Below, piece after piece: positions 6,656 to 15,191 of a stretch of 50,014 nucleotides of DNA (positions within the stretch are counted from its first letter, which is position 1; each line of letters begins with the position of its first letter). Origin of the DNA: a virus. The stretch is taken from the IMG/VR virus record IMGVR_UViG_3300036801_000108, positions 1-50,014 of that record; one strand, written 5' to 3'. The position numbers and the translations under genes were made by a program. The notes beneath the pieces were generated by a model. The model was not told the origin of the DNA. It was given only the letters and a program-made list of their open reading frames with translations, and searched no databases.

Positions 6656-9600
6656 CAATCTACCCTCGTTTTCTGTTGCTTGCCAGTTACTACTCCACGG
6701 AAGACTTCACCTGCGGTCCGGGGCTTGGGCTGCGCGCCGGTAGCGAGGTCGATGCCATAGTGCGCGAGCGAGCCGATATGCGCGCTGCCGATTCCGGTGA
6801 AATCGCCGAGGGTGGTCAGCGCGTCATGCACGAACTTGCCTGCGTTCTGTTTTGCCAATGGCCGATCCTTTTTAGCATCGCGAATCAATTGCACTGGATC
6901 GTGGAGCAAGGTCGATAGGGTCCCGATTGCTGGCTCGCGGTTGTGTTCCAGCGCATAGAAGATATCACGAATGCCGATGACTGATTGGCCAAGGGTGCCG
7001 AAGGTGTAGGCAAGCGCATGCGAGAGCAGTCCGCCCTTCTTGCGTTCTTCATAGAACTGGGCCGATACCGCTTCCTCAACTAACATCGGCCAAAGCATGT
7101 ACACAAAGGTCTTGCGGGCGATCGTGGGAAACATCTTAGCAGCTTCGGTGAATTCGCCACTGGTGCCAAGGTGATAAGCATCGGCAGTGTCATGCCCGAG
7201 CTCGATCAACCGCTGCATCCGTGTGCCCCAGAAGCCGTAGATGGTCGAGAGCCAAGGCGCAAGGACACCACGATTGGTGGCGACGGGTGGGGCGTTGGTG
7301 ACGGCAGTGGACCCATGAGCCCGTCGCACAGCGCGGTCGGCAACGTCACGAGCGCGGGCCACATCGCCGGTTTCTTCAATTGCATCACGATACACCGCCA
7401 ACCACGTCGGGTCCGCCGACAACCGATCCGAGAACGCCACGCCCTTGGACCCGATCTCGATGAACTTGCGGCGAAAGGCTTCAAAGCGTGAGCCGGTCGC
7501 AGTGAGATGGGACCCGGAGATGGTTTCCTGGAAGTTCTGGGTCCGCCGTTCGATTTCCTCGGACTCATGCTCAATGAACTTGGTTACCGAGTCGCCAAGA
7601 TCACGAGACTTGCCAAACAGATCAAGCGTGGCATCGGCGAATGCTGATGGTGTGGTTTCGGCCCAAGCCTTGGCGAAGGATTTGTACCCGGCTTCTTCGG
7701 TCGAGAACATTGCCGCAGTGGGCCCGTGCTTCATGATAGTTGTGGCGCTGTAGGCAATATGCGAGGCTACCACGTTCTGCCGCATCCAGCTTGACCAACG
7801 AGCCATTAGGCCAATGGTATCGGAATCGTAGCTCGCGTTACCCGCGATCTTGGTGAGCCAGTGGTTGATGGTTTCGACATATTCAGCGCCGTAATGATCC
7901 CGCACTGCGGCTTGAAAGGATTTGTTCCGGGTGATCTTCGCGGTTTCGTGCACGAATTGGCGGAACGCGACATCGTGTAGGACTTGGTTCAGCTTGACCG
8001 GGATCATGTCCTGCGCAAGACTAATGGTATAGATCGCACCGGTGCGTCGTTTGGTGTAGCTGTTCGAGGTCGAGGGCCAGAAGTTGGCGTATGCCGGATT
8101 GTTTGGGTCGTCTTCGCGGATTGGAGACCGGAGTTCGTCGCGGATCAGCGGATGGTACCATCCGGGGAGTTGACGGCCATCAGGAAGATCGACCGGGCGC
8201 ACGCTGATCTTCTCAGGCGCGATGCCGTAGAGTTGGCCATAGACATTGCGCGTGAGTTCATAGGCTTCGTTGAACACATCCCCAAGCTTCTGTGCGCGGT
8301 CGAACATTTCCGGTGGTGCCACTCTCATCACCGTGTCCCACAGCCCCTGTGGCGACTTCGGGCCTTGCTTCTCACCATAGCCCCAGCCCTTCGCGAACAC
8401 GCGCCAGTTGTAGTCGTTGCCCATGTTCGAGACCACGGTCATCATGTTCGCGCGGGTGAAGTCGCGAACGGGCTCGCCGGTCTTAGGATCGATGATTGGT
8501 GAAACCATCTTCTTGTTCGGGTCCGCGATGTCGCCAATGGCCTTGTACTTGGCCGAGAAGTCTCGATCGAGCTTGTTGTAAGCATTGGCCGCGCGGGCTG
8601 CTGGGTAGCTAAAGGTCCGGGTGAATAGACCGTCCGGGTCCCGGCCATCGAATCGGGCGAATAGTGTTTCCAGTCCGGTGTGCCACGCGACCCCGCGCTT
8701 GATCATGCTAGGTTTGCCCTCAGCGCCGTAGTCGATCACCCGAGGAAACTTAGTCTGGACTGTCTCGTTCAAGCGGCCGACCAGATCGGTTAGGTCAGCC
8801 GAGCGCCCTTGATCATCCCATTGTTTGATACTGCGACCGAAGTTATGTAGTGAGGCAACCGAATCATTAAGCTCGCGGAACTCGGCAACGGTCAAGTCCG
8901 GCACAGCCTTGCCCGGGCCTTTGTCATAAAGCCAATCCGCGATCGGAAGCTCGATGCCTTCTAGGCCATATTCCCGATTGGTCCGCTCAACGAAGTCCTG
9001 CAAGCCTTTGTATCCAGAATCCGCTAGGCTTTCCTCCAACCACTGCACTGACATGCCGTATGGTCGCTGGACCTTGGACAGGATATCTCGAATCATCAAC
9101 TGGAACGATGGGTCCACCGAGCCGGGCTTTGTCGGGTCCCAACGCTTGGCATAGCGCTTTGCCAAGGTATCGAACTTGCCGAGTTCGGCTTGGACCTTCT
9201 TCATCTCGGCAACCCGAGTGAGGTTGTATTCTCGTTGTTGCGCTAGCTGAAATGCCGTGTTCCAATCCTCGGCCCGGTGCGCGGCTTCGATCGCGCGACC
9301 TTGCTGGCCAATCTTGTTCATCAACCGCTCGGTGTCGATCGCGGCCATCGGGACCCCTTGAAAGTCCTCACGAACCTTGGCCCGGATGTTATCGCGCGAC
9401 GCTGGCAGTTCGCCGATCTTGTTGGCGTAGTATAAGGTTTCCTGATGTACTCGTTCTTGGTAAACATCACTGGCAATATGTTCTTGCGCAGCGTCAATGA
9501 TGTTGTTCTCCAACACACCATGCTGCAATTGCATCTGCCGATCGGTTTCGGTGTCGATCACGCGTGATACGAAGTCCCGAGCCGACATCTTGGACATAAC

Positions 9601-12456
9601 CTTCGCTACGTTGTACGCGCCAAGCTGCGCTACCATGACATCGCCCGAGGGATATCCAAACATCGGAGCCACATCGTCCGGATCGAGCCCGTGCTCGCCA
9701 TAGTATTGCCGCGGTAGCATGGCTTTTTGTTCCGGGGTTAACTTGCTGGCATCCATCTTCACCGAGGTCATCGGGACTTTCTTGCCATGCAACTCGCCAG
9801 CGCCGAAGAACAAGTCCGCTGCCACATCCGGCCGTTGTTTAATCGATTCCGCTACCTCCTGCCGCAGCGCCTTGCGATTGTCCTTCCACTCCTTCGTCTG
9901 CTTCCGCGCCTGCTGTGTCATTTCTTGCTTCAACGCGTGGGCCGAATCGGCCTCGAATTGCTTTTGGGTCAGCCGGTCATAGTCACGGAATTGGCCAACC
10001 GGCATGCCGAAGGTGTTGGCGCGTTCGTAGGGTCGGGAGCCGCCGTCTTCGGGCACGGAGAGCTTCTCATCAAACGCCCTAGCATCCAACGGCTTGCCTT
10101 CCCGCGATCCAACTTCGCCGGTGGAGACCTTTTGGAAGATGTCTTCCCAAGTCGGGTCCTTGCCAAGGAGTTCGCCAATGCGGTTACGAATGGATTCGAA
10201 TAAGGCCTTTAGCTTTTCAAAGATGGTGTGGATTTCTGGGGTTGGTGCTTTGGCTCCACCTTCCCATTCTTTATAAGCGTCTGCTATCGCTTCTTCTAAT
10301 CGCAGTAAATGAGAGAGCTTTGGATAGCGCCCACCAATGTCAAATCTACCAAGCCAGTCATTGTCTATGGCTGCTTTTTCTAACGTACCCCATTCGCCTT
10401 TGTTAAAAAATCCATAGTTACGTAAATGATGTATAGCCTCATGTCTCATTGTACCTAAGGGCTCGGGTCCGTCAAGTGAATACAGAATAATTGGATATGA
10501 TTCACGTGTTGTTATATAAGCACCATGCGGTTCAATAGTTCCGCGTTGTTGTCCTTCAATACTATGTGCTTGTATACCTTGTACTGCTTGGACTGAAACC
10601 TTATTTGGAATAATCCTAGCAGCTTCTTCATTCACGATACGTGTGATTTCGGACTGTTTAGGAGTTAGTTCCCATTTAGGCTTGATATAAGCATTGATAT
10701 TATGCCCAAATTGTTCCCATTCCCCGCCAGCCAATGCTCTACCAAATGCTTCTACCTGCTTTTCCCACGCGGTGTCAGTTGTATCCAGCTTAACCGACGC
10801 CTCAGGCATCGACATCTCTTTGCCCGCACGCTCCCGCGCACCTGAGACTCGGTGGCCGGAAATGGATTCGGCATTGGGGAATTCGGCTTTGATCTGACGT
10901 AGGAGGTCACGCATCAATGCAGGGCCGAAGTCGCGTGGGCCTAGGCCATTGACGCCGGTGATGTTATCGACGTAGAGTTGCTTACCGCCTTTCTGTTCGG
11001 AGATGTTTAGGGCACCGATGGTATTGCCCTTTTCGTCAAGCATGTTAAAGTCATGGAAGCCTTGAGCAGGACCCCATCTATCATTTATGTTTATATCATG
11101 CGCAGTATTGTCATAACTTCTTTGTTCTGTTGAATTTAGTTTGTTCCAATCTATACCCTCATTCTCAGCAATATCCCTTCCTGTCTTCGCTTTCACCATC
11201 CGCTGTAATTCCAGCTTCCGGTCCCCAACACTCAGCAACGGCTCCAACGCTGCGGCTCCGCGTGAGGCTGAGAGGGGGTCGCCGAATGGAATCGGAGGCG
11301 GTTGGGCGGTATCGGCTTCGGCTTGGAGCTTGGCTTCGTTAGCAGTGATGCCAGTCGGGCGCATGCGGATATCGTCGCCGATTGCGTCAAATAGCTCAGG
11401 CTTGGCGTAGGCGACCCAGTCCGAGAACGGGACCCGAACATCGTCACCGGACGCACGAGCGGCGTTGAGTTGGGCCTCGATATCCGGCACCCAGCCGAGC
11501 AGGCCATCGTCAAGAGCCGGTGGCTTGTCACCATAGAGCCGGGCTACCGCGTTGCCGTCAATGCCGATCGAATCGGTTGTGTGGAGGTTGATGTAATCCT
11601 TAAGCTTCTCCGGCGCGAGTTCGGTTAGCGGTATCTTCTGCGCAGTGTCGGTGATGTCTTTGAGTTGCTCGACATCCTGTGCGTTTTGCTCAGTGCGGAA
11701 TTTGTCGTATTCAGGCAGGGCACCATGTGGTGGTTCTTTGCCATTGCGCAGGAATGGTAGTGCTGGTCGGAACTTGCCCAATGCGGACGATAGCCCAGCG
11801 AGCACTGCGCCATGCGGACCTAAACCTTGCAGCGTGGCTTGGAGCCCTGGGTCGGTTATCATCGAAGCTAGCTGTTCGCCAGATTCCTCACCTGCGGCAC
11901 CATAAGCCGCGCCGTAGATCAGTGCGTTGATCGGCCGGATCACGAACTCGGCAGCCATTGCACCGGCCCGGGCCTCGGCTTCGAGCAATCGGTTCTCGGG
12001 ACCCAGGGTTTGGTTGGGCGGGAACAGCATCTCGCCAAACGGCTGCTCACCAAGGCCACGAAGGAAGCCTTTTTGAATGGTGTTGGATTGTAGCCATTTG
12101 TTCACGTTCGATGGTAAGAACGACATCGACGAGATTTTTTGGCTCAGTTCGTCTAGCGCCGCGTAGTCATTACCTGCAATCTTCGGCACCATTGGATCGC
12201 TGGCGATGAATTGACGCAGGTAGTTATCGTTGTTAAGCAAATCGGCAGTGAGCGCGGCTTTGTGCTGGTGCTCGAAATTCTCCAGATCGCTATGAATCAC
12301 CGGAGCCGGGATGCCGGTTGCATCGGATAGCTGGACTGCGCGCGCGGCTTTGGCCGGATCATCCTCCAGCCCACCAATCGCCGCAGCCGTGGTCTGTCGT
12401 TGGAACGAGGTGATGAAGTCAGTCGGATCGGAGTTCAGGACCGGATCATTTTCCAT
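6655..12456 (-). CDS. Giant ejected polyvalent protein (T7 gp16 position) with zincin domain
   Basis: This 1933-residue protein is the last of the internal virion set and should enter the host with the DNA. No transglycosylase motif was recognised. Near residue 672 it has a zinc-metallopeptidase motif, MRHEAIHHLRNYG, with a likely third ligand in LEEAIADAY about 50 residues on. The C-terminal 300 residues contain hydrophobic stretches (for example TFVYMLWPMLVEEAV) typical of large polyvalent phage proteins that make a conduit through the inner membrane. The central segment encoded by about 10270-10720, and a shorter one at 11060-11170, are clearly richer in A and T than the rest and use different codons, suggesting acquired domains. 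Start ATG at 12454-12456 overlaps the previous gene. Confidence 0.8.
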   Translation of the reverse strand: MENDPVLNSDPTDFITSFQRQTTAAAIGGLEDDPAKAARAVQLSDATGIPAPVIHSDLENFEHQHKAALTADLLNNDNYLRQFIASDPMVPKIAGNDYAALDELSQKISSMSFLPSNVNKWLQSNTIQKGFLRGLGEQPFGEMLFPPNQTLGPENRLLEAEARAGAMAAEFVIRPINALIYGAAYGAAGEESGEQLASMITDPGLQATLQGLGPHGAVLAGLSSALGKFRPALPFLRNGKEPPHGALPEYDKFRTEQNAQDVEQLKDITDTAQKIPLTELAPEKLKDYINLHTTDSIGIDGNAVARLYGDKPPALDDGLLGWVPDIEAQLNAARASGDDVRVPFSDWVAYAKPELFDAIGDDIRMRPTGITANEAKLQAEADTAQPPPIPFGDPLSASRGAAALEPLLSVGDRKLELQRMVKAKTGRDIAENEGIDWNKLNSTEQRSYDNTAHDININDRWGPAQGFHDFNMLDEKGNTIGALNISEQKGGKQLYVDNITGVNGLGPRDFGPALMRDLLRQIKAEFPNAESISGHRVSGARERAGKEMSMPEASVKLDTTDTAWEKQVEAFGRALAGGEWEQFGHNINAYIKPKWELTPKQSEITRIVNEEAARIIPNKVSVQAVQGIQAHSIEGQQRGTIEPHGAYITTRESYPIILYSLDGPEPLGTMRHEAIHHLRNYGFFNKGEWGTLEKAAIDNDWLGRFDIGGRYPKLSHLLRLEEAIADAYKEWEGGAKAPTPEIHTIFEKLKALFESIRNRIGELLGKDPTWEDIFQKVSTGEVGSREGKPLDARAFDEKLSVPEDGGSRPYERANTFGMPVGQFRDYDRLTQKQFEADSAHALKQEMTQQARKQTKEWKDNRKALRQEVAESIKQRPDVAADLFFGAGELHGKKVPMTSVKMDASKLTPEQKAMLPRQYYGEHGLDPDDVAPMFGYPSGDVMVAQLGAYNVAKVMSKMSARDFVSRVIDTETDRQMQLQHGVLENNIIDAAQEHIASDVYQERVHQETLYYANKIGELPASRDNIRAKVREDFQGVPMAAIDTERLMNKIGQQGRAIEAAHRAEDWNTAFQLAQQREYNLTRVAEMKKVQAELGKFDTLAKRYAKRWDPTKPGSVDPSFQLMIRDILSKVQRPYGMSVQWLEESLADSGYKGLQDFVERTNREYGLEGIELPIADWLYDKGPGKAVPDLTVAEFRELNDSVASLHNFGRSIKQWDDQGRSADLTDLVGRLNETVQTKFPRVIDYGAEGKPSMIKRGVAWHTGLETLFARFDGRDPDGLFTRTFSYPAARAANAYNKLDRDFSAKYKAIGDIADPNKKMVSPIIDPKTGEPVRDFTRANMMTVVSNMGNDYNWRVFAKGWGYGEKQGPKSPQGLWDTVMRVAPPEMFDRAQKLGDVFNEAYELTRNVYGQLYGIAPEKISVRPVDLPDGRQLPGWYHPLIRDELRSPIREDDPNNPAYANFWPSTSNSYTKRRTGAIYTISLAQDMIPVKLNQVLHDVAFRQFVHETAKITRNKSFQAAVRDHYGAEYVETINHWLTKIAGNASYDSDTIGLMARWSSWMRQNVVASHIAYSATTIMKHGPTAAMFSTEEAGYKSFAKAWAETTPSAFADATLDLFGKSRDLGDSVTKFIEHESEEIERRTQNFQETISGSHLTATGSRFEAFRRKFIEIGSKGVAFSDRLSADPTWLAVYRDAIEETGDVARARDVADRAVRRAHGSTAVTNAPPVATNRGVLAPWLSTIYGFWGTRMQRLIELGHDTADAYHLGTSGEFTEAAKMFPTIARKTFVYMLWPMLVEEAVSAQFYEERKKGGLLSHALAYTFGTLGQSVIGIRDIFYALEHNREPAIGTLSTLLHDPVQLIRDAKKDRPLAKQNAGKFVHDALTTLGDFTGIGSAHIGSLAHYGIDLATGAQPKPRTAGEVFRGVVTGKQQKTRVD

Positions 12457-14191
12457 CAGAAGCCTTGGCTTTCGGCGGGTAGAGCTTCATAAGTTGGGTC
12501 CGGGTGTACGCGCGGTCCAGTTCGGATTCGGTCGGCTCACGGCCTTGATCAGCCAGATCGCCACGAGCCTTAGCCACAAAGTCTTGGTATTGCTTAGAAT
12601 TCCGGTCGGGCTTGAAGAACGGCTCGTCATTGGTTCCCCACCACGCACCCGGCACCGCGCGTGATTGGATCACCTGCGGGCCGATCTTGTCGATGACTTC
12701 TTCATACGTCGCGGGCTTGCCGTGGGATTGCTGCCACAGGTCTAGTGCCGATTGCAGGGTCCCAGTCATATGATCGTAGTCATCAGGGTTGCGGGCATCC
12801 CGGTGATAGACGCCAAGAGCCGCTAGCTCGCCACCACGAGCCGCGCGGAGCCAGCCTAGTGCTCGGTTCACCCGAGGATCGGAGTTTTGATTCTTCTTGT
12901 CGGCTTGTTGCCAACCCATTACCTCGCGCTGCTGGGCTTGGTTTAGCTGGAGCTTGGGATCGGACGGATCGAGCGAGAGGAAGGATTCGACATCGTTGTT
13001 GCGTAGGCCCATAACACGGGTTAGGGATTCTTGAGACCCGATCTTGTCTCGCGCGGCGTTGTAGGCGTTGATGCGTGCAGGAATCTTGAGTTGCTCGGAT
13101 TTTGGCAACGCGTCGATAGCAGCTGCAACCTTAGGATCAGTACGGAGTTCTTGGATATCCTTCACGCCATTTTGGATACCAGCAGCAATCGTTTGATTGT
13201 TATCCCAGCGAAATTGCTTATCGGCGTAGATTTTTTGGTTATACAGCCCGCGAAGGGCATCGGTGGTGTGCTTTGCAAGCATCGCGTCGTCAGGAGCGCG
13301 GGACTTGGCTTCGGCTTCGGCCTCGGCCTGCATCTTTTCAAATGAGACATCTGGCTTGCCGTCATCGCCGATGTGTTTGTTGATTATGTCTTGCGCGATA
13401 TTGACCGACCCCACCGCGCGCTTGGTGTTGTCAACGATGGTCAGCGCGCGGTCGTAGTCTTGCTGCGTCATCCCTTCTTTGCGTTTTTCCAATTCATCAG
13501 CCGCAGCGAACGGCTGGGTCCGGGTCATGTGTTGGATGACATTGAAGTCGAGCGAGGAGTTGATGGTTTTCTCTTGATACGCAGCGGAACTCTCGTCTTG
13601 CCCATGCAGCGCAGATAGCTGTCGACTGAGGCCTTTTAGATGCTGCCGCGCGGCATCGACATCATCGGGATTGTTGCTGGTCGCCGCGAGATCGGTCTGA
13701 GCCTTGATCTGGCTCTCAGTAGCATTGATCGCGTATTGTTTGTTAGCACTCGCCGCAACCCCGGCACCATTGAACACAGTCCGCGATCGGATGTTCAACG
13801 ATTCCGAATCGAACATCTTTTGCGACATGCCATTGCTAAGGCCATCGCGAATGGTCTTGCGTGCGGTATCGAGGTCTTGTTTGAAGCCGTTAGCGTAGTA
13901 ATCGACCGCGTCTTTGCCTTGCATCGCGCCGAGCTTGGCATGGATGTCGCCTGCGGCATCGGAGAACTTGGCTGTGGCTTCTTGCGCTTCGCTATGGTTC
14001 GCAAGGTCCTGCATGGCGAGGCCACGCTGGAAGATTTCACCGCCAACTTTATCGGCAACATCGCCAAGGTGCTGGGTCGCTGCGGCGATGTTAACGCCGA
14101 ATGCCTCGGGCCGCGCATCGACTTGGTACCGCGGAATCGGGTCCAGCGCTGGGGCAACGGACGGGACGCCGGTGTAGGGAACGGTTGGCAT
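12446..14191 (-). CDS. Internal virion protein (gp15-like position)
   Basis: The 581-residue protein is mainly alpha-helical, with charged helices throughout (for example ATAKFSDAAGDIHAKLGAM) and no catalytic motif that I can see. It lies between the small internal protein and the giant ejected protein, the place of T7 gp15. A longer frame begins at 14212, but ATG 14191 is preferred because it overlaps the upstream stop (TGATG), GGGGAGG lies 12 nt upstream, and MPTVPYTGVPSV is the kind of N-terminus these proteins have. Likely part of the ejection channel. Confidence 0.75.
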   Translation of the reverse strand: MPTVPYTGVPSVAPALDPIPRYQVDARPEAFGVNIAAATQHLGDVADKVGGEIFQRGLAMQDLANHSEAQEATAKFSDAAGDIHAKLGAMQGKDAVDYYANGFKQDLDTARKTIRDGLSNGMSQKMFDSESLNIRSRTVFNGAGVAASANKQYAINATESQIKAQTDLAATSNNPDDVDAARQHLKGLSRQLSALHGQDESSAAYQEKTINSSLDFNVIQHMTRTQPFAAADELEKRKEGMTQQDYDRALTIVDNTKRAVGSVNIAQDIINKHIGDDGKPDVSFEKMQAEAEAEAKSRAPDDAMLAKHTTDALRGLYNQKIYADKQFRWDNNQTIAAGIQNGVKDIQELRTDPKVAAAIDALPKSEQLKIPARINAYNAARDKIGSQESLTRVMGLRNNDVESFLSLDPSDPKLQLNQAQQREVMGWQQADKKNQNSDPRVNRALGWLRAARGGELAALGVYHRDARNPDDYDHMTGTLQSALDLWQQSHGKPATYEEVIDKIGPQVIQSRAVPGAWWGTNDEPFFKPDRNSKQYQDFVAKARGDLADQGREPTESELDRAYTRTQLMKLYPPKAKASDGK

Positions 14192-14769
14192 CAGGGTGCT
14201 GTGCCTCCCCATGAGATTGGGCTAGAGGACTTGGTCCCGCCCCACATTCCGGCTTGTTGCCCAGCGCCCCATTTGCTAGAAACGGAGCCGATAGTGCCGA
14301 GGATCGAGGCCGTGGCATTGATATCCCCAGCAGTCTTGGCGTTTTGCCCTGCCATCACGTCGAGGCTCGCTTGGTTCAGGTCCATATCGGATTTGACACT
14401 AAAGTCGTAGGCCACCTTCGCGGCATTGGCGCGGATTTGTGCGAGATCGATCCCGGTGATGGCGCGTTGGGAATCCTGCACCCGTGCATTGGACCCGGAG
14501 TTCACATCAATATTGCTCGCGCCTTGCACCGCGCGGATTTGTCCAGCAACCTGCGCGCCTTTCATCCCTTCGATCCCGGCCTGCCGCTCGCCTTGGTCCA
14601 GCGCGTAGTCCCGGTTCTGGAGATCAATCTTGGAATTGATCCGCGCGACCCCGGCTTGGTAGTTGTACATCTGCTGCTGGGCTTGACCCTGCCGCTCGGC
14701 GCCGAATGCCGAAAGCAGGCCCCCGGCCAGCGAGGTGCCTAGGCCAATCGAACCGACCGCTGCTGCCAT
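14191..14769 (-). CDS. Internal virion protein (gp14-like)
   Basis: The 192-residue product begins with a glycine-rich hydrophobic segment (GSIGLGTSLAGGLLSAFG) and continues as a glutamine- and alanine-rich helix. This layout and the position upstream of the gp15-like gene are those of T7 gp14-type proteins that cross the host outer membrane during ejection. The upstream frame extends to 15063, but that part is the shadow of the GNAT-like gene. The last 31 nt of the previous gene overlap its start. Confidence 0.72.
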   Translation of the reverse strand: MAAAVGSIGLGTSLAGGLLSAFGAERQGQAQQQMYNYQAGVARINSKIDLQNRDYALDQGERQAGIEGMKGAQVAGQIRAVQGASNIDVNSGSNARVQDSQRAITGIDLAQIRANAAKVAYDFSVKSDMDLNQASLDVMAGQNAKTAGDINATASILGTIGSVSSKWGAGQQAGMWGGTKSSSPISWGGTAP

Positions 14770-15191
14770 TGTGATGCTTCTATTGTGAATGGAAGGAATC
14801 GACCCTGTGGCTCGCCGAACTTGGCGCCGAGCCAGTGAAGCCAGCGGAGGGAGCGTGGTGCATCGGTAGTGCCGTGGCCAACGATGACTGGGAATTCTTG
14901 GAGCATTTCCTGAACCATGCGCTGGGAATGGCGGATGAAGACGAAGACATGCTCGGTCATGTGGTGCGTGGTGTAGAGCCAGAGGTACGCGCGGTTGCTG
15001 AGCATGGTTGGCGGGATCAGGCCGAATGCGCAAAGGATCGCATCGTCGTTGAACCCGATCCACACCCGTGAAGAATTGCTCATGGTCCGTTGCATGGTTT
15101 CCTGATCCACGCTAGATAGCATTGCAAGGTGATCGGGAAAAATCAAGTCGTATGCTTCGGCACCGGGGATGCTGGTGATGCGCGCGGTCAT
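14739..15191 (-). CDS. GNAT-like T7 gp13-type protein
   Basis: The 150-residue protein has an acetyltransferase-like order: early helices, a beta pair (VWIGFNDDAILCAFGLIP), YLWLYTT and a C-terminal WLGAKFGEP segment. Proteins of this type (Gp13/DUF2833) sit between the nozzle and internal virion genes in many podoviruses. Whether it acetylates anything is unknown. It starts in an ATGA overlap with the nozzle gene and stops with TAG inside the next gene. Confidence 0.7.
   Translation of the reverse strand: MTARITSIPGAEAYDLIFPDHLAMLSSVDQETMQRTMSNSSRVWIGFNDDAILCAFGLIPPTMLSNRAYLWLYTTHHMTEHVFVFIRHSQRMVQEMLQEFPVIVGHGTTDAPRSLRWLHWLGAKFGEPQGRFLPFTIEASQWQQRSVRLA

Noticed and set aside
14770-15063. 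Longer start for the gp14-like protein
   Set aside because: The extra residues are Arg/Pro/His-rich shadow of the GNAT-like gene; ATG 14769 gives the expected hydrophobic glycine-rich start.
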